This document shows, piece after piece, positions 43,850-51,856 of a stretch of DNA of 64,000 nt. The notes under the pieces were generated by a model that had not been told where the DNA came from, did no database searches, and saw nothing but the letters and a program-made list of their open reading frames with translations. The position numbers and the translations under genes are program-made. How positions within the stretch are numbered: position 1 is the first letter of the stretch; each line of letters opens with the position of its first letter. Origin of the DNA: Nostoc sp. C052 (GTDB taxonomy: Bacteria > Cyanobacteriota > Cyanobacteriia > Cyanobacteriales > Nostocaceae); contig NZ_CP040272.1 of the NCBI RefSeq assembly GCF_013393905.1, positions 2,170,001 through 2,234,000 on the forward strand. Direction: 5' to 3'.

Positions 43850-45115
43850 ATGAATCGTCAAATTCAAATTTATAAACATCCTTTCCCGTCTCTGCTTTAT
43901 CTGGAGTGGACACTATTAGCGATCACTGCATTGACAGCAGTTATACCACCTCCATTACGGCAATTTCGTCCCAAGCCTCCAGAACTATCGATTTGTGGTG
44001 TATTTCCCGAATTGTCAGTTTGTAGCATATTACCAGAATTATCAATTTATAGTCTGATTATTTTTGCATTAATGGGCTTAAGATTACCCAGGAGTAACCA
44101 GATAAATAAGGTTATCTACATAACTGTTGAAATTTTATTGATTTTAACAACTGGACTTTTTGGTGAAAGGTTTGCTCGGCTTTTTCCTTTTTTATATATA
44201 ATTTTAGTTACTCGCAGTTGTCTAATTTTTCAGTTGCCTGGGCGTTTATTCGTTACAACTTTATCGTTTAGCTTATTTCTTTTGACGACACAACTCAAAT
44301 ACCAGTTATTCAATTTTCAAGCATCACCACAAGCACAAGAACGATATCGATTTTTGATTTTGAATTCGTCGCTGGTATTTGGCTTAAGCTTGGTTTTTGT
44401 TTTGTTAATGATGAATGCAGTTTTATCTGAACGACATAGTCGAGAAAAGTTGGCGATCGCGAATGAAAAGCTCCGTCAATATGCGATGCGAATTGAGAAT
44501 CAAGCTACTTTAGAAGAGCGTAATCGAATTGCTCGTGAAATTCATGATTCATTAGGACATTCTCTAACTGCTTTAAATCTGCAATTAGAAACTGCTTTAA
44601 AACTATGGCAATCTAACCCAGGTAAGGCTGAAACATTTCTCGCAACCGCAAAAGAATTAGGTTCAAAAGCACTAAAAGATGTTCGCCAATCTGTTTCTAC
44701 TATGCGTTCTAATCCCTTACAAGAGCAATCTTTAGAACGCGCGATCGCTAGTCTTTCAGAAAATTTTTATCGCTCAAACGGGATTTTACCAATTTACCAA
44801 ATTAACCTGGAATATTCTCTACCACCTGAAATCAATACCGCTATTTACCGGATTACTCAAGAATCTTTGACAAATATATCTAAATATGCAGATGCGACAG
44901 AGGTTAAATTGGAACTTACGACGACAAAAGGCAATTTGCGATTGATAATTCAGGATAATGGTAAAGGTTTTCATTTAGGGCAAAATACTACTGGTTTTGG
45001 ACTTCATAGTATGCGCGATCGCACTCTAGCACTTGGAGGTAACTTTAATATTAATAGCGCTCTTGGTTCGGGTTGTAAAATTACAGTTAATATTCCATTA
45101 GCAAGGTTGACATAA
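43850..45115 (+). CDS. Membrane-bound NarL-family sensor histidine kinase
   Basis: The frame opens at TTG 43796, but ATG 43850 has GGAG eleven bases upstream and gives a natural start (MNRQIQIYKH); 421 residues. About five to six hydrophobic segments fill residues 15-205. The HisKA_3 dimerisation box RNRIAREIHDSLGHSLTAL follows with the phospho-accepting histidine, and a C-terminal ATPase domain ends the protein (DNGKGF, GFGLHSMRDR). There is no obvious extracellular sensor domain, so the membrane part is probably the sensor, as in DesK-like kinases. It overlaps the regulator gene by one base (TAATG). Confidence 0.92.
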   Translation: MNRQIQIYKHPFPSLLYLEWTLLAITALTAVIPPPLRQFRPKPPELSICGVFPELSVCSILPELSIYSLIIFALMGLRLPRSNQINKVIYITVEILLILTTGLFGERFARLFPFLYIILVTRSCLIFQLPGRLFVTTLSFSLFLLTTQLKYQLFNFQASPQAQERYRFLILNSSLVFGLSLVFVLLMMNAVLSERHSREKLAIANEKLRQYAMRIENQATLEERNRIAREIHDSLGHSLTALNLQLETALKLWQSNPGKAETFLATAKELGSKALKDVRQSVSTMRSNPLQEQSLERAIASLSENFYRSNGILPIYQINLEYSLPPEINTAIYRITQESLTNISKYADATEVKLELTTTKGNLRLIIQDNGKGFHLGQNTTGFGLHSMRDRTLALGGNFNINSALGSGCKITVNIPLARLT

Positions 45116-45777
45116 TGATTAAAGTATTACTGGTAGATGACCAAAGTTTAATTCGTCAAGGATTAAGAGCGTTATTGGAACTAGAACCAGATTTAGAGAT
45201 AGTTGGAGAAGCAGAAAACGGTGAACAGGCGATTGATTTGGTTGCGAAATTTCAGCCAGATGTCATCTTACTAGATATCAGAATGCCAATTATGGATGGA
45301 GTTGCAGCCACGCGAGAGATTCAAAAACGTTTTCCCACAAGTAAGATTTTAGTACTGACAACTTTTGATGATGATGAATATGTGTCAGCAGCTTTGAAAC
45401 ATGGAGCAATGGGTTATTTATTGAAAGATACACCATCAGAAGAATTAGCTGTTGCTATTCGTGCTGTTCATAAAGGATATACTCACTTAGGCCCAGGTAT
45501 AGTTAAAAAGCTGTTAACTCAATTTTCTCATCCTGCACTAATCCAGTCCCCGCCTGTACCATCTAGTTTAGCTGAACTTACTCCTAGAGAAAAAGAGGTT
45601 TTACGGTTAATTGCAACAGGCGCTAGTAACCGAGAAATTGCTCAGGAACTCTACATTTCTGAGGGGACGGTGAAAAATCATGTGACAAATATTTTAAACA
45701 GATTGAATTTGCGCGATCGCACCCAAGCTGCTATTTGGGCAAATACCTATTTATCCTATTTAAATGAGCCAAATTAA
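45115..45777 (+). CDS. NarL/FixJ-family response regulator
   Basis: A 220-residue protein: receiver domain 1-120 with phospho-acceptor aspartate in DVILLDIRMPIMDG and acidic pair DD near residue 8, then a LuxR-type helix-turn-helix (LTPREKEVLRLIATGASNRE, then IAQELYISEGTVKNHV). Its ATG shares a base with the kinase stop codon, so the two are translationally coupled partners. Targets are not evident; the divergent Spy-like gene is the nearest candidate. Confidence 0.95.
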   Translation: MIKVLLVDDQSLIRQGLRALLELEPDLEIVGEAENGEQAIDLVAKFQPDVILLDIRMPIMDGVAATREIQKRFPTSKILVLTTFDDDEYVSAALKHGAMGYLLKDTPSEELAVAIRAVHKGYTHLGPGIVKKLLTQFSHPALIQSPPVPSSLAELTPREKEVLRLIATGASNREIAQELYISEGTVKNHVTNILNRLNLRDRTQAAIWANTYLSYLNEPN

Positions 45778-45976
45778 ATAATTTGTAATTCTTTACCTAG
45801 CTACTGATACAAATAAAAAATCATAACTTAGCATCAATAAAGTAGACAAAAAATGATTGAATAAATCATAAAAAATTAGGCGATCGCTAGAAATTGCAAA
45901 CCTACCATTATTTGCGATCGCTCATCACTTTAAGCAGACTTATCGGTAAGCTTGAAGCTAAGATTGTATGGTGGAC

Positions 45977-46006
45977 ATCTACATAATACAATCGTAGTAT
46001 GTAGAT
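45977..46006. promoter_or_regulatory. 9-bp perfect hairpin just upstream of the macro-domain gene
   Basis: ATCTACATA (45977-45985) and TATGTAGAT (45998-46006) are exact reverse complements with a 12-base loop. The hairpin ends 11 bases before ATG 46018, which puts it in the leader or over the ribosome site. Confidence 0.5.
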
Positions 46007-46017
46007 TAGTCTTGATT

Positions 46018-46536
46018 ATGCTTAATTGTTTTATGGAAGTGATTTTGGGTGATATCACAAAACTAGAAGTTGATGCCATCGTCAATGCTGCAAATACTAG
46101 TCTACTTGGTGGTAGCGGCGTAGATGGAGCGATACACAAGGCATCTGGATCAGACCTAGTTGATGAGTGTAAGTCACTTAGAGGATGTAAGATTGGCGAT
46201 GCTAAACTAACCAAAGGATATCGCTTACCCGCAAACTTCATCATTCATACCGTAGGCCCTGTATGGCGAGGAGGTAATTACGGAGAACCTGAACTTCTAG
46301 CCCAATGTTACTATAAATGTATGCAAATTGCCGCAGATAAAGAGTTTAATAGTTTGGCATTTCCTTGCATTAGTACTGGGATTTATAAATATCCTAAAGC
46401 TTTAGCGGCTGAGGTAGCAGTGAAAATATGCGATGAACAGCTACAAAAAAATGGTCGTCCACAAAGAATAATTTTTTGCTGCTATGACTCAGAAAACTAT
46501 GAGATATATACGAATATATTAGGACTTACACATTGA
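46018..46536 (+). CDS. Macro-domain protein, probable O-acetyl-ADP-ribose deacetylase
   Basis: About 172 residues from ATG 46018; the frame opens at 45952, but the first 22 residues are not family-like and overlap a hairpin. A later ATG at 46033 is also possible. The protein is close to YmdB-type macro domains: GDITKLEVDAIVNAANTSL, GGSGVDGAIHKASG, HTVGPVWRGG and FPCISTGIYKYP, the last being the ADP-ribose phosphate loop. Family members hydrolyse O-acetyl-ADP-ribose or remove ADP-ribose from proteins. It converges on a nucleoside deaminase gene, 22 bases away. Confidence 0.9.
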   Translation: MLNCFMEVILGDITKLEVDAIVNAANTSLLGGSGVDGAIHKASGSDLVDECKSLRGCKIGDAKLTKGYRLPANFIIHTVGPVWRGGNYGEPELLAQCYYKCMQIAADKEFNSLAFPCISTGIYKYPKALAAEVAVKICDEQLQKNGRPQRIIFCCYDSENYEIYTNILGLTH

Positions 46537-46558
46537 TGCAATTAATTTTTTTGATAGC

Positions 46559-47002
46559 TTATTTAAATAACTCCAAGCATTCATTTTTTAAAACACCTTT
46601 TGTAACTTTGATGTTCCTAAATGACTTGGATATTACCTCTTCAGAAGATATATTAATTTGTGATTGATTTACACTTATTAAATCTTGAATTGAAGCACCA
46701 TATACGATTTCTGATAAACCACTCCAAACACAAGCAGTTGCACACATCGGACAAGGTTCACCAGTTGTATATATGCTATAACCTTCTAAAGATGGGTTTT
46801 TAAGTTTAGCTGTTAAACTACGAATGACGTTAATTTCCGCATGGGCTGATGGATCGTTGTCTCTCCTCACAGTATTATGAGCTACAGCTACGACTTCGTT
46901 ATCTTTAACAATCACAGCACCGTAAGGCGCATCGCCTTCTTTTGCTTCTGCCAAAGCTAAACGCATAAAATATTCTGGATTCATATAAGCTGGGGTTAAC
47001 AT
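46559..47002 (-). CDS. Cytidine/guanine deaminase-family nucleoside deaminase
   Basis: A 147-residue zinc deaminase with the HAEINVI site (zinc His and proton-shuttling Glu) and PCPMCATACVW with the two zinc cysteines. Sequence and length resemble GuaD-like guanine deaminases and TadA relatives. The tRNA-editing TadA is usually longer with a different C-terminal helix, so free base or nucleoside deamination is likelier. Substrate unresolved. It converges with the macro-domain gene. The start at 47002 has no clear ribosome site; ATG 46984 is an alternative. Confidence 0.86.
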   Translation of the reverse strand: MLTPAYMNPEYFMRLALAEAKEGDAPYGAVIVKDNEVVAVAHNTVRRDNDPSAHAEINVIRSLTAKLKNPSLEGYSIYTTGEPCPMCATACVWSGLSEIVYGASIQDLISVNQSQINISSEEVISKSFRNIKVTKGVLKNECLELFK

Positions 47003-47072
47003 AAGGATAATGATTAATAATATCGTATTTCTAATGCTATAACTGGGAATTAAGATGTATTAATGGTCGAAT

Positions 47073-47864
47073 ATGTTACTGAGCAGACAAGAAACAGAGT
47101 TTTACTTGAAAGACCTAGAAACACCAATCGGTAAAGTAATTAATTTAACACTTGCCTCTTTGGTGTTAATATCATCAGGAATTTTTGTGGCAGAAACATA
47201 TAATATTCCTGATTATATGCGGTTTGAGTTAAATGTCGCTGATACTGCGATCGTCATCATCTTTGCGGTGGAATATTTGCTCCGTCTTTGGAGTGCAGAA
47301 AATAAAATTAAGTATGTTTTTAGCTTTTATTCAATTATTGATTTAATGGCGATTTTACCATTCTTTCTTGGAATGGTAGATATTAGTTTTATCCGTCTAC
47401 TAAGATGGTTTCGGATTTTACGATTAATTAGATTTATTGATAGAAAGTTTTTATTCGCCAGTATCAGCACCGAAGATGGCATGATTTTTGCGCGAATATT
47501 ATTTACATTATTTGCAATTGTTTTTATTTACTCTGGTTTAATTTATCAAGTCGAACATCCAGTTAATCCTCAAAATTACGGTACTTTTTTGGATGCCTTT
47601 TATTTCTCAGTTGTCACCATGACAACTGTCGGATTTGGCGATGTGATTCCAATTTCTGAATTAGGACGCTTGCTTACAGTATTGATGATTTTTACAGGAA
47701 TTGCACTGATTCCTTGGCAAGTGGGAGATTTAATTAAGCGAGTGGTAAAAACTGCTAATCAGGTAGAAACAGTTTGTGCAGGTTGTGGTTTGACTTTCCA
47801 CGATCTAGATGCTGGGTTTTGTAAAAGATGCGGGACTAAGTTACCTAGTCGCAGGGTTGATTGA
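47073..47864 (+). CDS. Voltage-gated potassium channel-like ion transporter with C-terminal zinc ribbon
   Basis: A 263-residue membrane protein with about six segments: an S1-S4-like region (arginine-rich RLLRWFRILRLIRFIDRK near 108-125), then a pore helix and the K+ selectivity filter TMTTVGFGD. After the last helix (about 210-225) a short C-terminal tail carries CxxC...CxxC (CAGCGLTFHDLDAGFCKRCG), a zinc-ribbon pattern not usual in such channels. A tetrameric channel in the plasma membrane is expected. The ribbon may act in assembly or redox/metal sensing; that is inference. Confidence 0.9.
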   Translation: MLLSRQETEFYLKDLETPIGKVINLTLASLVLISSGIFVAETYNIPDYMRFELNVADTAIVIIFAVEYLLRLWSAENKIKYVFSFYSIIDLMAILPFFLGMVDISFIRLLRWFRILRLIRFIDRKFLFASISTEDGMIFARILFTLFAIVFIYSGLIYQVEHPVNPQNYGTFLDAFYFSVVTMTTVGFGDVIPISELGRLLTVLMIFTGIALIPWQVGDLIKRVVKTANQVETVCAGCGLTFHDLDAGFCKRCGTKLPSRRVD

Positions 47865-48414
47865 GGTGCGATCGCACTCCAAATTTGATCGGGTTCCATG
47901 TAGAGATCCTCTTAGAGTGTTCCAAAAAATAAACGATCCAAAACCCGTCATTACGAACGCGAGTGCGTCTCGTAGAGAGCGGAGCGTTCGCAATGACAAT
48001 TGGGCATTTTTACTTGGAGTACTCTTAGAGGTTGTTTGAAAGTCTAATTTCTGACTTGCCTCAGCGATTAGAAATCGCAGCTACACAGGCAAAACCCTTG
48101 ATTTTATATTAGTCCACGCAGGTGGACTTGGTTTGTGTAGTAGCGTTCGCCCTTGGCGTGCCGGAGGCATCATTCTATTCGCTTTTCAAACATCCTCTTA
48201 ATGCTCCAATTTCTTGACTGCAAATATACAACGCTGCATTTCACTGACATTTGCATCATGTTGCTGTTAAGTTCTGCTAATTTCGCTGTCCAAAAAACTT
48301 GCTCGTGAACATATATTTTTGTTAAAAGTCTAAGATTTTAGTCTAAACTCCAGAAATAACTAACCAGCATCAACCTTGATTTCACAAAACTGTCACATTA
48401 AGGAAATAAGCAAA
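47865..48414. other. Gap with dispersed repeats between channel and methyltransferase genes
   Basis: It contains GAACGCGAGTGCGTCTCGTA and GGAGCGTTCGCAATGAC (47955-47997), a hairpin-rich repeat, and the element at 48028-48197. No gene was found apart from a short repeat-derived open frame. Confidence 0.55.
48028..48197. mobile_element. 170-bp MITE-like element with imperfect inverted ends and TTA target duplication
   Basis: The left end GAGGTTGTTTGAAAG and right end CTTTTCAAACATCCTC are near-complementary. TTA flanks both sides (48025-48027, 48198-48200). The interior includes the hairpin AGTCCACGCAGGTGGACT. Confidence 0.7.
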
Positions 48415-49170
48415 ATGTCAGGAAACAGACAACTCCAAATGACTGATGAGGAATCCTTGCGCCCTCAAGAGTTATTCAACGAACAATGGAAAGTTTATCA
48501 GAAGTTACTCAATGAAAATTTCATGAAACATCGTGATATTTACAACATCTTGCACAACTTCTTAGTTAATTACTTTCCACAAGCCTTTAAAATGCTTGAC
48601 TTTGGCTGTGGCGATGCCAGCTTCACTGCTCAAGCTTTATTAAACACCAATATTGCTGCTTATAAAGGTGTAGACCTTTCCACGCAAGCATTAGAAATTG
48701 CTAGAGAAAATATGGCCATAATTCCATGCAAATCAACCTTTATTCAAGGGGATTTTTCTCAATTAGATTCTGAATTGATTAACCCTCACATTCAAGAGGA
48801 TAAGTTTGATGTTATTCTCATTTCTTTTGCTCTTCACCACTTCCAACTTGAGCAAAAAGAAGATTTTATTAGTCAACTGAAACACCTTCTTAAAGCTGGT
48901 GGTGTTTTTATTCTTATTGATGTTTTTCGTAGAGAAGAAGAAGATCGAGAAACCTATCTTACACGATACCGAGATAATTTAGCGAAATATTGCTCTACAC
49001 TCACAGCGCAAGACTATTCAATGATTGAAAATCATATTTCCTTATATGATTTTCCAGAAACGCAACAAACTTTATATGAGATATCTCAAAAACAAGGTTT
49101 CAATAAGTTTGAATGCCTCTACCGCGACGATAACTTTGATGCCTCAAGATTATTATGCATTTATAAATAA
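48415..49170 (+). CDS. Class I SAM-dependent methyltransferase
   Basis: About 251 residues from ATG 48415, which has AAGGAAA nine bases upstream; the frame also opens at TTG 48376. Motif I is MLDFGCGDASFTAQAL, motif II is near GVDLSTQALEIA, and FDVILISFALHHFQ and LLKAGGVFILIDV follow. This is a Methyltransf_12/25-type small-molecule methyltransferase. Nothing nearby reveals its substrate. It stands alone with a repeat-rich gap upstream and the S-formylglutathione hydrolase gene 139 bases downstream. Confidence 0.85.
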   Translation: MSGNRQLQMTDEESLRPQELFNEQWKVYQKLLNENFMKHRDIYNILHNFLVNYFPQAFKMLDFGCGDASFTAQALLNTNIAAYKGVDLSTQALEIARENMAIIPCKSTFIQGDFSQLDSELINPHIQEDKFDVILISFALHHFQLEQKEDFISQLKHLLKAGGVFILIDVFRREEEDRETYLTRYRDNLAKYCSTLTAQDYSMIENHISLYDFPETQQTLYEISQKQGFNKFECLYRDDNFDASRLLCIYK

Positions 49171-49309
49171 AGCTCATTATAATCCTAAGTTCAGTGTGAG
49201 CGGTGGTTAGTTCATGCGATCGCTTAGATTTTCCTCTTTGAACGCCCCGCTTCCAGCGTTATTTTACAGATAGCAAATCCAATGTATTCATAATCAGAGA
49301 ATATAATCA

Positions 49310-50161
49310 ATGCCTAACCTCGATCTCATTTCAGAATATAAAAGCTTTGGTGGCAAACTCGGTTTTTACAGTCATCACTCCTCCACCTGTAACGGTGAAA
49401 TGCGCTTTACCATCTATCAACCGCCACAAGCAACTCAAAATCCTGTGCCGATTCTCTATTTTCTCTCTGGTTTAACTTGCACGGAAGAGAATTTTATGGC
49501 GAAGGCAGGAGTACATCGCTTGGCGGCTGAATATGGTTTGATATTGGTTGCACCAGATACTAGTCCGCGTAATACTGGCATTGTAGGTGAGGATGATGAC
49601 TGGGACTTTGGCACTGGTGCAGGCTTTTATGTTGATGCTACAGAAGAACCGTGGCGTCAACACTACCAAATGTATAGTTATGTCGTCCAGGAATTACCTG
49701 CTTTAATTACCGCCAACTTTCCTATCCAACCTGAAAAACAAGGTATTTTCGGTCATTCGATGGGGGGACATGGGGCGCTAGTTTGTGCGTTGAGAAACCC
49801 AGAACTCTATAAATCAGTATCAGCTTTTGCACCAATCACTGCACCTATGCGTTGTCCTTGGGGTCAAAAGGCTTTCAGTGGTTATCTTGGTAGCAATCAA
49901 GAAAGTTGGCGTGCTTATGATGCTAGTGAACTAGTTAAGCAAGTAGGCTATCACAGTCTAATTCTCATTGACCAGGGGACTGCTGATAAATTTTTAGCTG
50001 AACAATTACTGCCAGAGGTATTTGAACAAGCTTGTGCAGATGTTAACCAGCCGCTAAACTTGCGTTACCAAGAAGGCTATGACCACAGTTATTATTTCAT
50101 CGCCAGTTTTATTGAAGATCATATCCGCCACCATGCGATCGCTTTAGGGACTTCCAAATAA
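49310..50161 (+). CDS. fghA: S-formylglutathione hydrolase
   Basis: A 283-residue esterase-D-type hydrolase that converts S-formylglutathione to formate and glutathione in formaldehyde detoxification. The catalytic serine is in GHSMGGHGA, and the remaining triad lies in the usual alpha/beta-hydrolase positions (DQGTADKF and the late GYDHSYYFI histidine). LSGLTCTEENF and DTSPRNTGI are family hallmarks. No formaldehyde dehydrogenase gene is adjacent, which is common in cyanobacteria. Confidence 0.94.
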   Translation: MPNLDLISEYKSFGGKLGFYSHHSSTCNGEMRFTIYQPPQATQNPVPILYFLSGLTCTEENFMAKAGVHRLAAEYGLILVAPDTSPRNTGIVGEDDDWDFGTGAGFYVDATEEPWRQHYQMYSYVVQELPALITANFPIQPEKQGIFGHSMGGHGALVCALRNPELYKSVSAFAPITAPMRCPWGQKAFSGYLGSNQESWRAYDASELVKQVGYHSLILIDQGTADKFLAEQLLPEVFEQACADVNQPLNLRYQEGYDHSYYFIASFIEDHIRHHAIALGTSK

Positions 50162-50180
50162 CAAAATACTCAATTAACTC

Positions 50181-50232
50181 TTGTGGGGGTGGGCGAGCGC
50201 CTAGTTTATATGGCGCTCGCCCACCCCACAAT
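50181..50232. repeat. Long GC-rich inverted repeat after fghA
   Basis: TTGTGGGGGTGGGCGAGCGCC pairs with GGCGCTCGCCCACCCCACAA (one extra G in the left arm), with a ten-base loop. No T-run follows, so it is a strong hairpin or dispersed repeat more than a classical terminator. It could still end fghA transcription. Confidence 0.7.
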
Positions 50233-50403
50233 ATTGGATAATTTATTTCTTGGAGTTCCCTTAAAAAACCAGATCAGAAAAAAGGAATTCAGATTTGACA
50301 CTTTCCTTAATTTTTATAGCCTTTAGGAATGGAAGCGAGGTTTTCCAGATCCCGTGATAAGTCAGCTTTATGAATATCATTAATCTTTTTTTGTCAAGCC
50401 ATG

Positions 50404-50432
50404 TTGACGATTTGTAACAAAACAGTTATATT
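50404..50432 (+). promoter_or_regulatory. Sigma-70-type promoter of psb34
   Basis: A -35 box TTGACG (50404-50409) and a -10 box TATATT (50427-50432) are separated by exactly 17 bases, 35 bases before the ATG. A start near 50439 would leave a leader of about 28 bases. Confidence 0.7.
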
Positions 50433-50466
50433 TGGTTACATAAGTTAACAAAGAAGAGAAAAAATT

Positions 50467-50637
50467 ATGTACACCACCATTAACGAAGACGGCATCCTCA
50501 ACAACTACGCAGCTGAACCCCAGATGTACTACGCTGAGTACCCAGCAATTTGGGAACAACGTAGATACGTTTTACAAGGTCTTTTTGCCACTTTAATCGT
50601 CACCACTTTAGTTTTGGTTGGTTTGAACGTTAGCTAG
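50467..50637 (+). CDS. psb34: Psb34 (Ssl1498-family HLIP-like photosystem II assembly protein)
   Basis: A 56-residue protein, short enough to be missed by length-filtered gene calls. The N-terminal half is polar (MYTTINEDGILNNYAAEPQM), followed by YPAIWEQRRYVLQGL and one membrane helix (ATLIVTTLVLVGLNV). It matches my memory of the Ssl1498/Psb34 family of single-helix proteins that bind late photosystem II assembly intermediates in the thylakoid. It has its own promoter and a strong intrinsic terminator (50693-50719), so it is a single-gene unit. Family assignment is from sequence memory, not a search. Confidence 0.88.
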   Translation: MYTTINEDGILNNYAAEPQMYYAEYPAIWEQRRYVLQGLFATLIVTTLVLVGLNVS

Positions 50638-50692
50638 GATTTTTCGATTTCAGTATCGCTGTATCTCATCGTCAATCTCACTTCTCGACTTA

Positions 50693-50719
50693 CCCCGGCT
50701 AATTTAGCCGGGGTTTTTT
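50693..50719 (+). terminator. Intrinsic terminator of psb34
   Basis: CCCCGGCTA (50693-50701) and TAGCCGGGG (50705-50713) form a perfect 9-bp stem with a three-base loop, followed directly by six T (50714-50719). Confidence 0.93.
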
Positions 50720-50913
50720 GCGTTTTTAGCCATCCCAAACAACAGCCTACGAAGGAATGGGGCATCATAGAGACATTCAAGCACGTCTGAAAAAGCTACT
50801 CGAAGAGAAAAAAGTAAGAGAAGAAAAAAATAACGTTTTTGATGAATCAAAAAACAGAATTATTCGTCACTTAAACTATCAATTCCCTACCGATTTATAC
50901 TGGAGGATGATTT

Positions 50914-51702
50914 ATGCCATCACAACTGCTGAGATTTATGTCTTTGGGTGTTCTTGGTTTATCTTTGTGTCTGAGCAATTCCGCAGCAATGGCGCAATAT
51001 GATACTGGTACTAGTGGCGACGGTGTAGTAGTGCCTACAGTACCATCGGGTGATACATCAACACCAGTTCCAATAGACACGTCGACAGGTATACCATCTT
51101 CACCCTCAACTGACACTGCAACTCGGTTTACCTGTCAGTCTTACAATGGTCAGTACACTGTCATGTATCAGCCACAAAGTCAACCAGGACAATTCTTTCC
51201 TTGGGCTGCACCGGCGGCTTTGGGTGGTGGTTGGGATGCACAAAGGCGTTGTGCAGCAATTGCCAGTCGTTTAGAACTTTATCGCCCAGATGGTTTACAA
51301 GAACTTCAGACAGCTGTCGAAAATAACGAAAATATTGTCTGCGTTACAACTGAAGCGAATCCAAGCTGTAGAATTGTGCTGACAGTCCCGCGTGGGAAAG
51401 ATCCCTATGTTATCCGCAATAGTATTTTTCAGAACTTGACTACTGCTGACAGTGGACAACAGACTATAGCTGTTAACACTTATGGCGATCGCAGTAGTGG
51501 AGGCAGCGAATTATATAATTTAGGACGTACACTTCTAGGCAGTGGTAATAATCGGATTAGTTCATCTAGAAGTGGAATTAATCTCAAACCTTTCCTTGAT
51601 CGCCAAGATGGCGGTACTGGAAACAATTTGCGGAGGGGAGTTGCAATCCGTCGTCAGTCTCAGCCTAGCGGCGCTCGTCTAAATCCTGGTAAGTTCCGGT
51701 AA
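50914..51702 (+). CDS. COP23-domain secreted protein
   Basis: A 262-residue protein with a clear signal peptide (about 1-28, ending in AAMAQ) and a Thr/Ser/Pro-rich linker. A COP23 domain follows (about 70-195; FTCQSYNGQYTVMYQ, then WDAQRRCAAIASRLELY) with four cysteines that probably form disulfides. COP23 is named after a circadian-oscillating cyanobacterial protein of unknown function. The C-terminal 60 residues are basic and low-complexity. The start has an excellent GGAGG seven bases upstream. An intrinsic terminator follows at 51765-51789. Confidence 0.85.
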   Translation: MPSQLLRFMSLGVLGLSLCLSNSAAMAQYDTGTSGDGVVVPTVPSGDTSTPVPIDTSTGIPSSPSTDTATRFTCQSYNGQYTVMYQPQSQPGQFFPWAAPAALGGGWDAQRRCAAIASRLELYRPDGLQELQTAVENNENIVCVTTEANPSCRIVLTVPRGKDPYVIRNSIFQNLTTADSGQQTIAVNTYGDRSSGGSELYNLGRTLLGSGNNRISSSRSGINLKPFLDRQDGGTGNNLRRGVAIRRQSQPSGARLNPGKFR

Positions 51703-51764
51703 GCAAGTGTGGCTTTTAATACAAAATAACTTTCAAATAAAAATATCCAACTACCTAATTGTGG

Positions 51765-51789
51765 GGCGGACATCTTGTCCGCCTTTTTT
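51765..51789 (+). terminator. Intrinsic terminator of the COP23 gene
   Basis: GGCGGAC (51765-51771) and GTCCGCC (51777-51783) form a 7-bp stem with a five-base loop, followed by six T (51784-51789). Confidence 0.88.
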
Positions 51790-51856
51790 ATCTACTCAGT
51801 GCTGATTAAAGAAAAATAACTCTTACTTTTGCTTGAAACAAGCTTTGCACCAAATA

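Noticed and set aside
50757..51002. An 81-codon frame overlapping the start of the COP23 gene
   Set aside because: The overlap covers the COP23 signal peptide in another frame, and the COP23 start has the strong GGAGG site; the upstream frame has only a weak AAGGA before it and no recognisable family.
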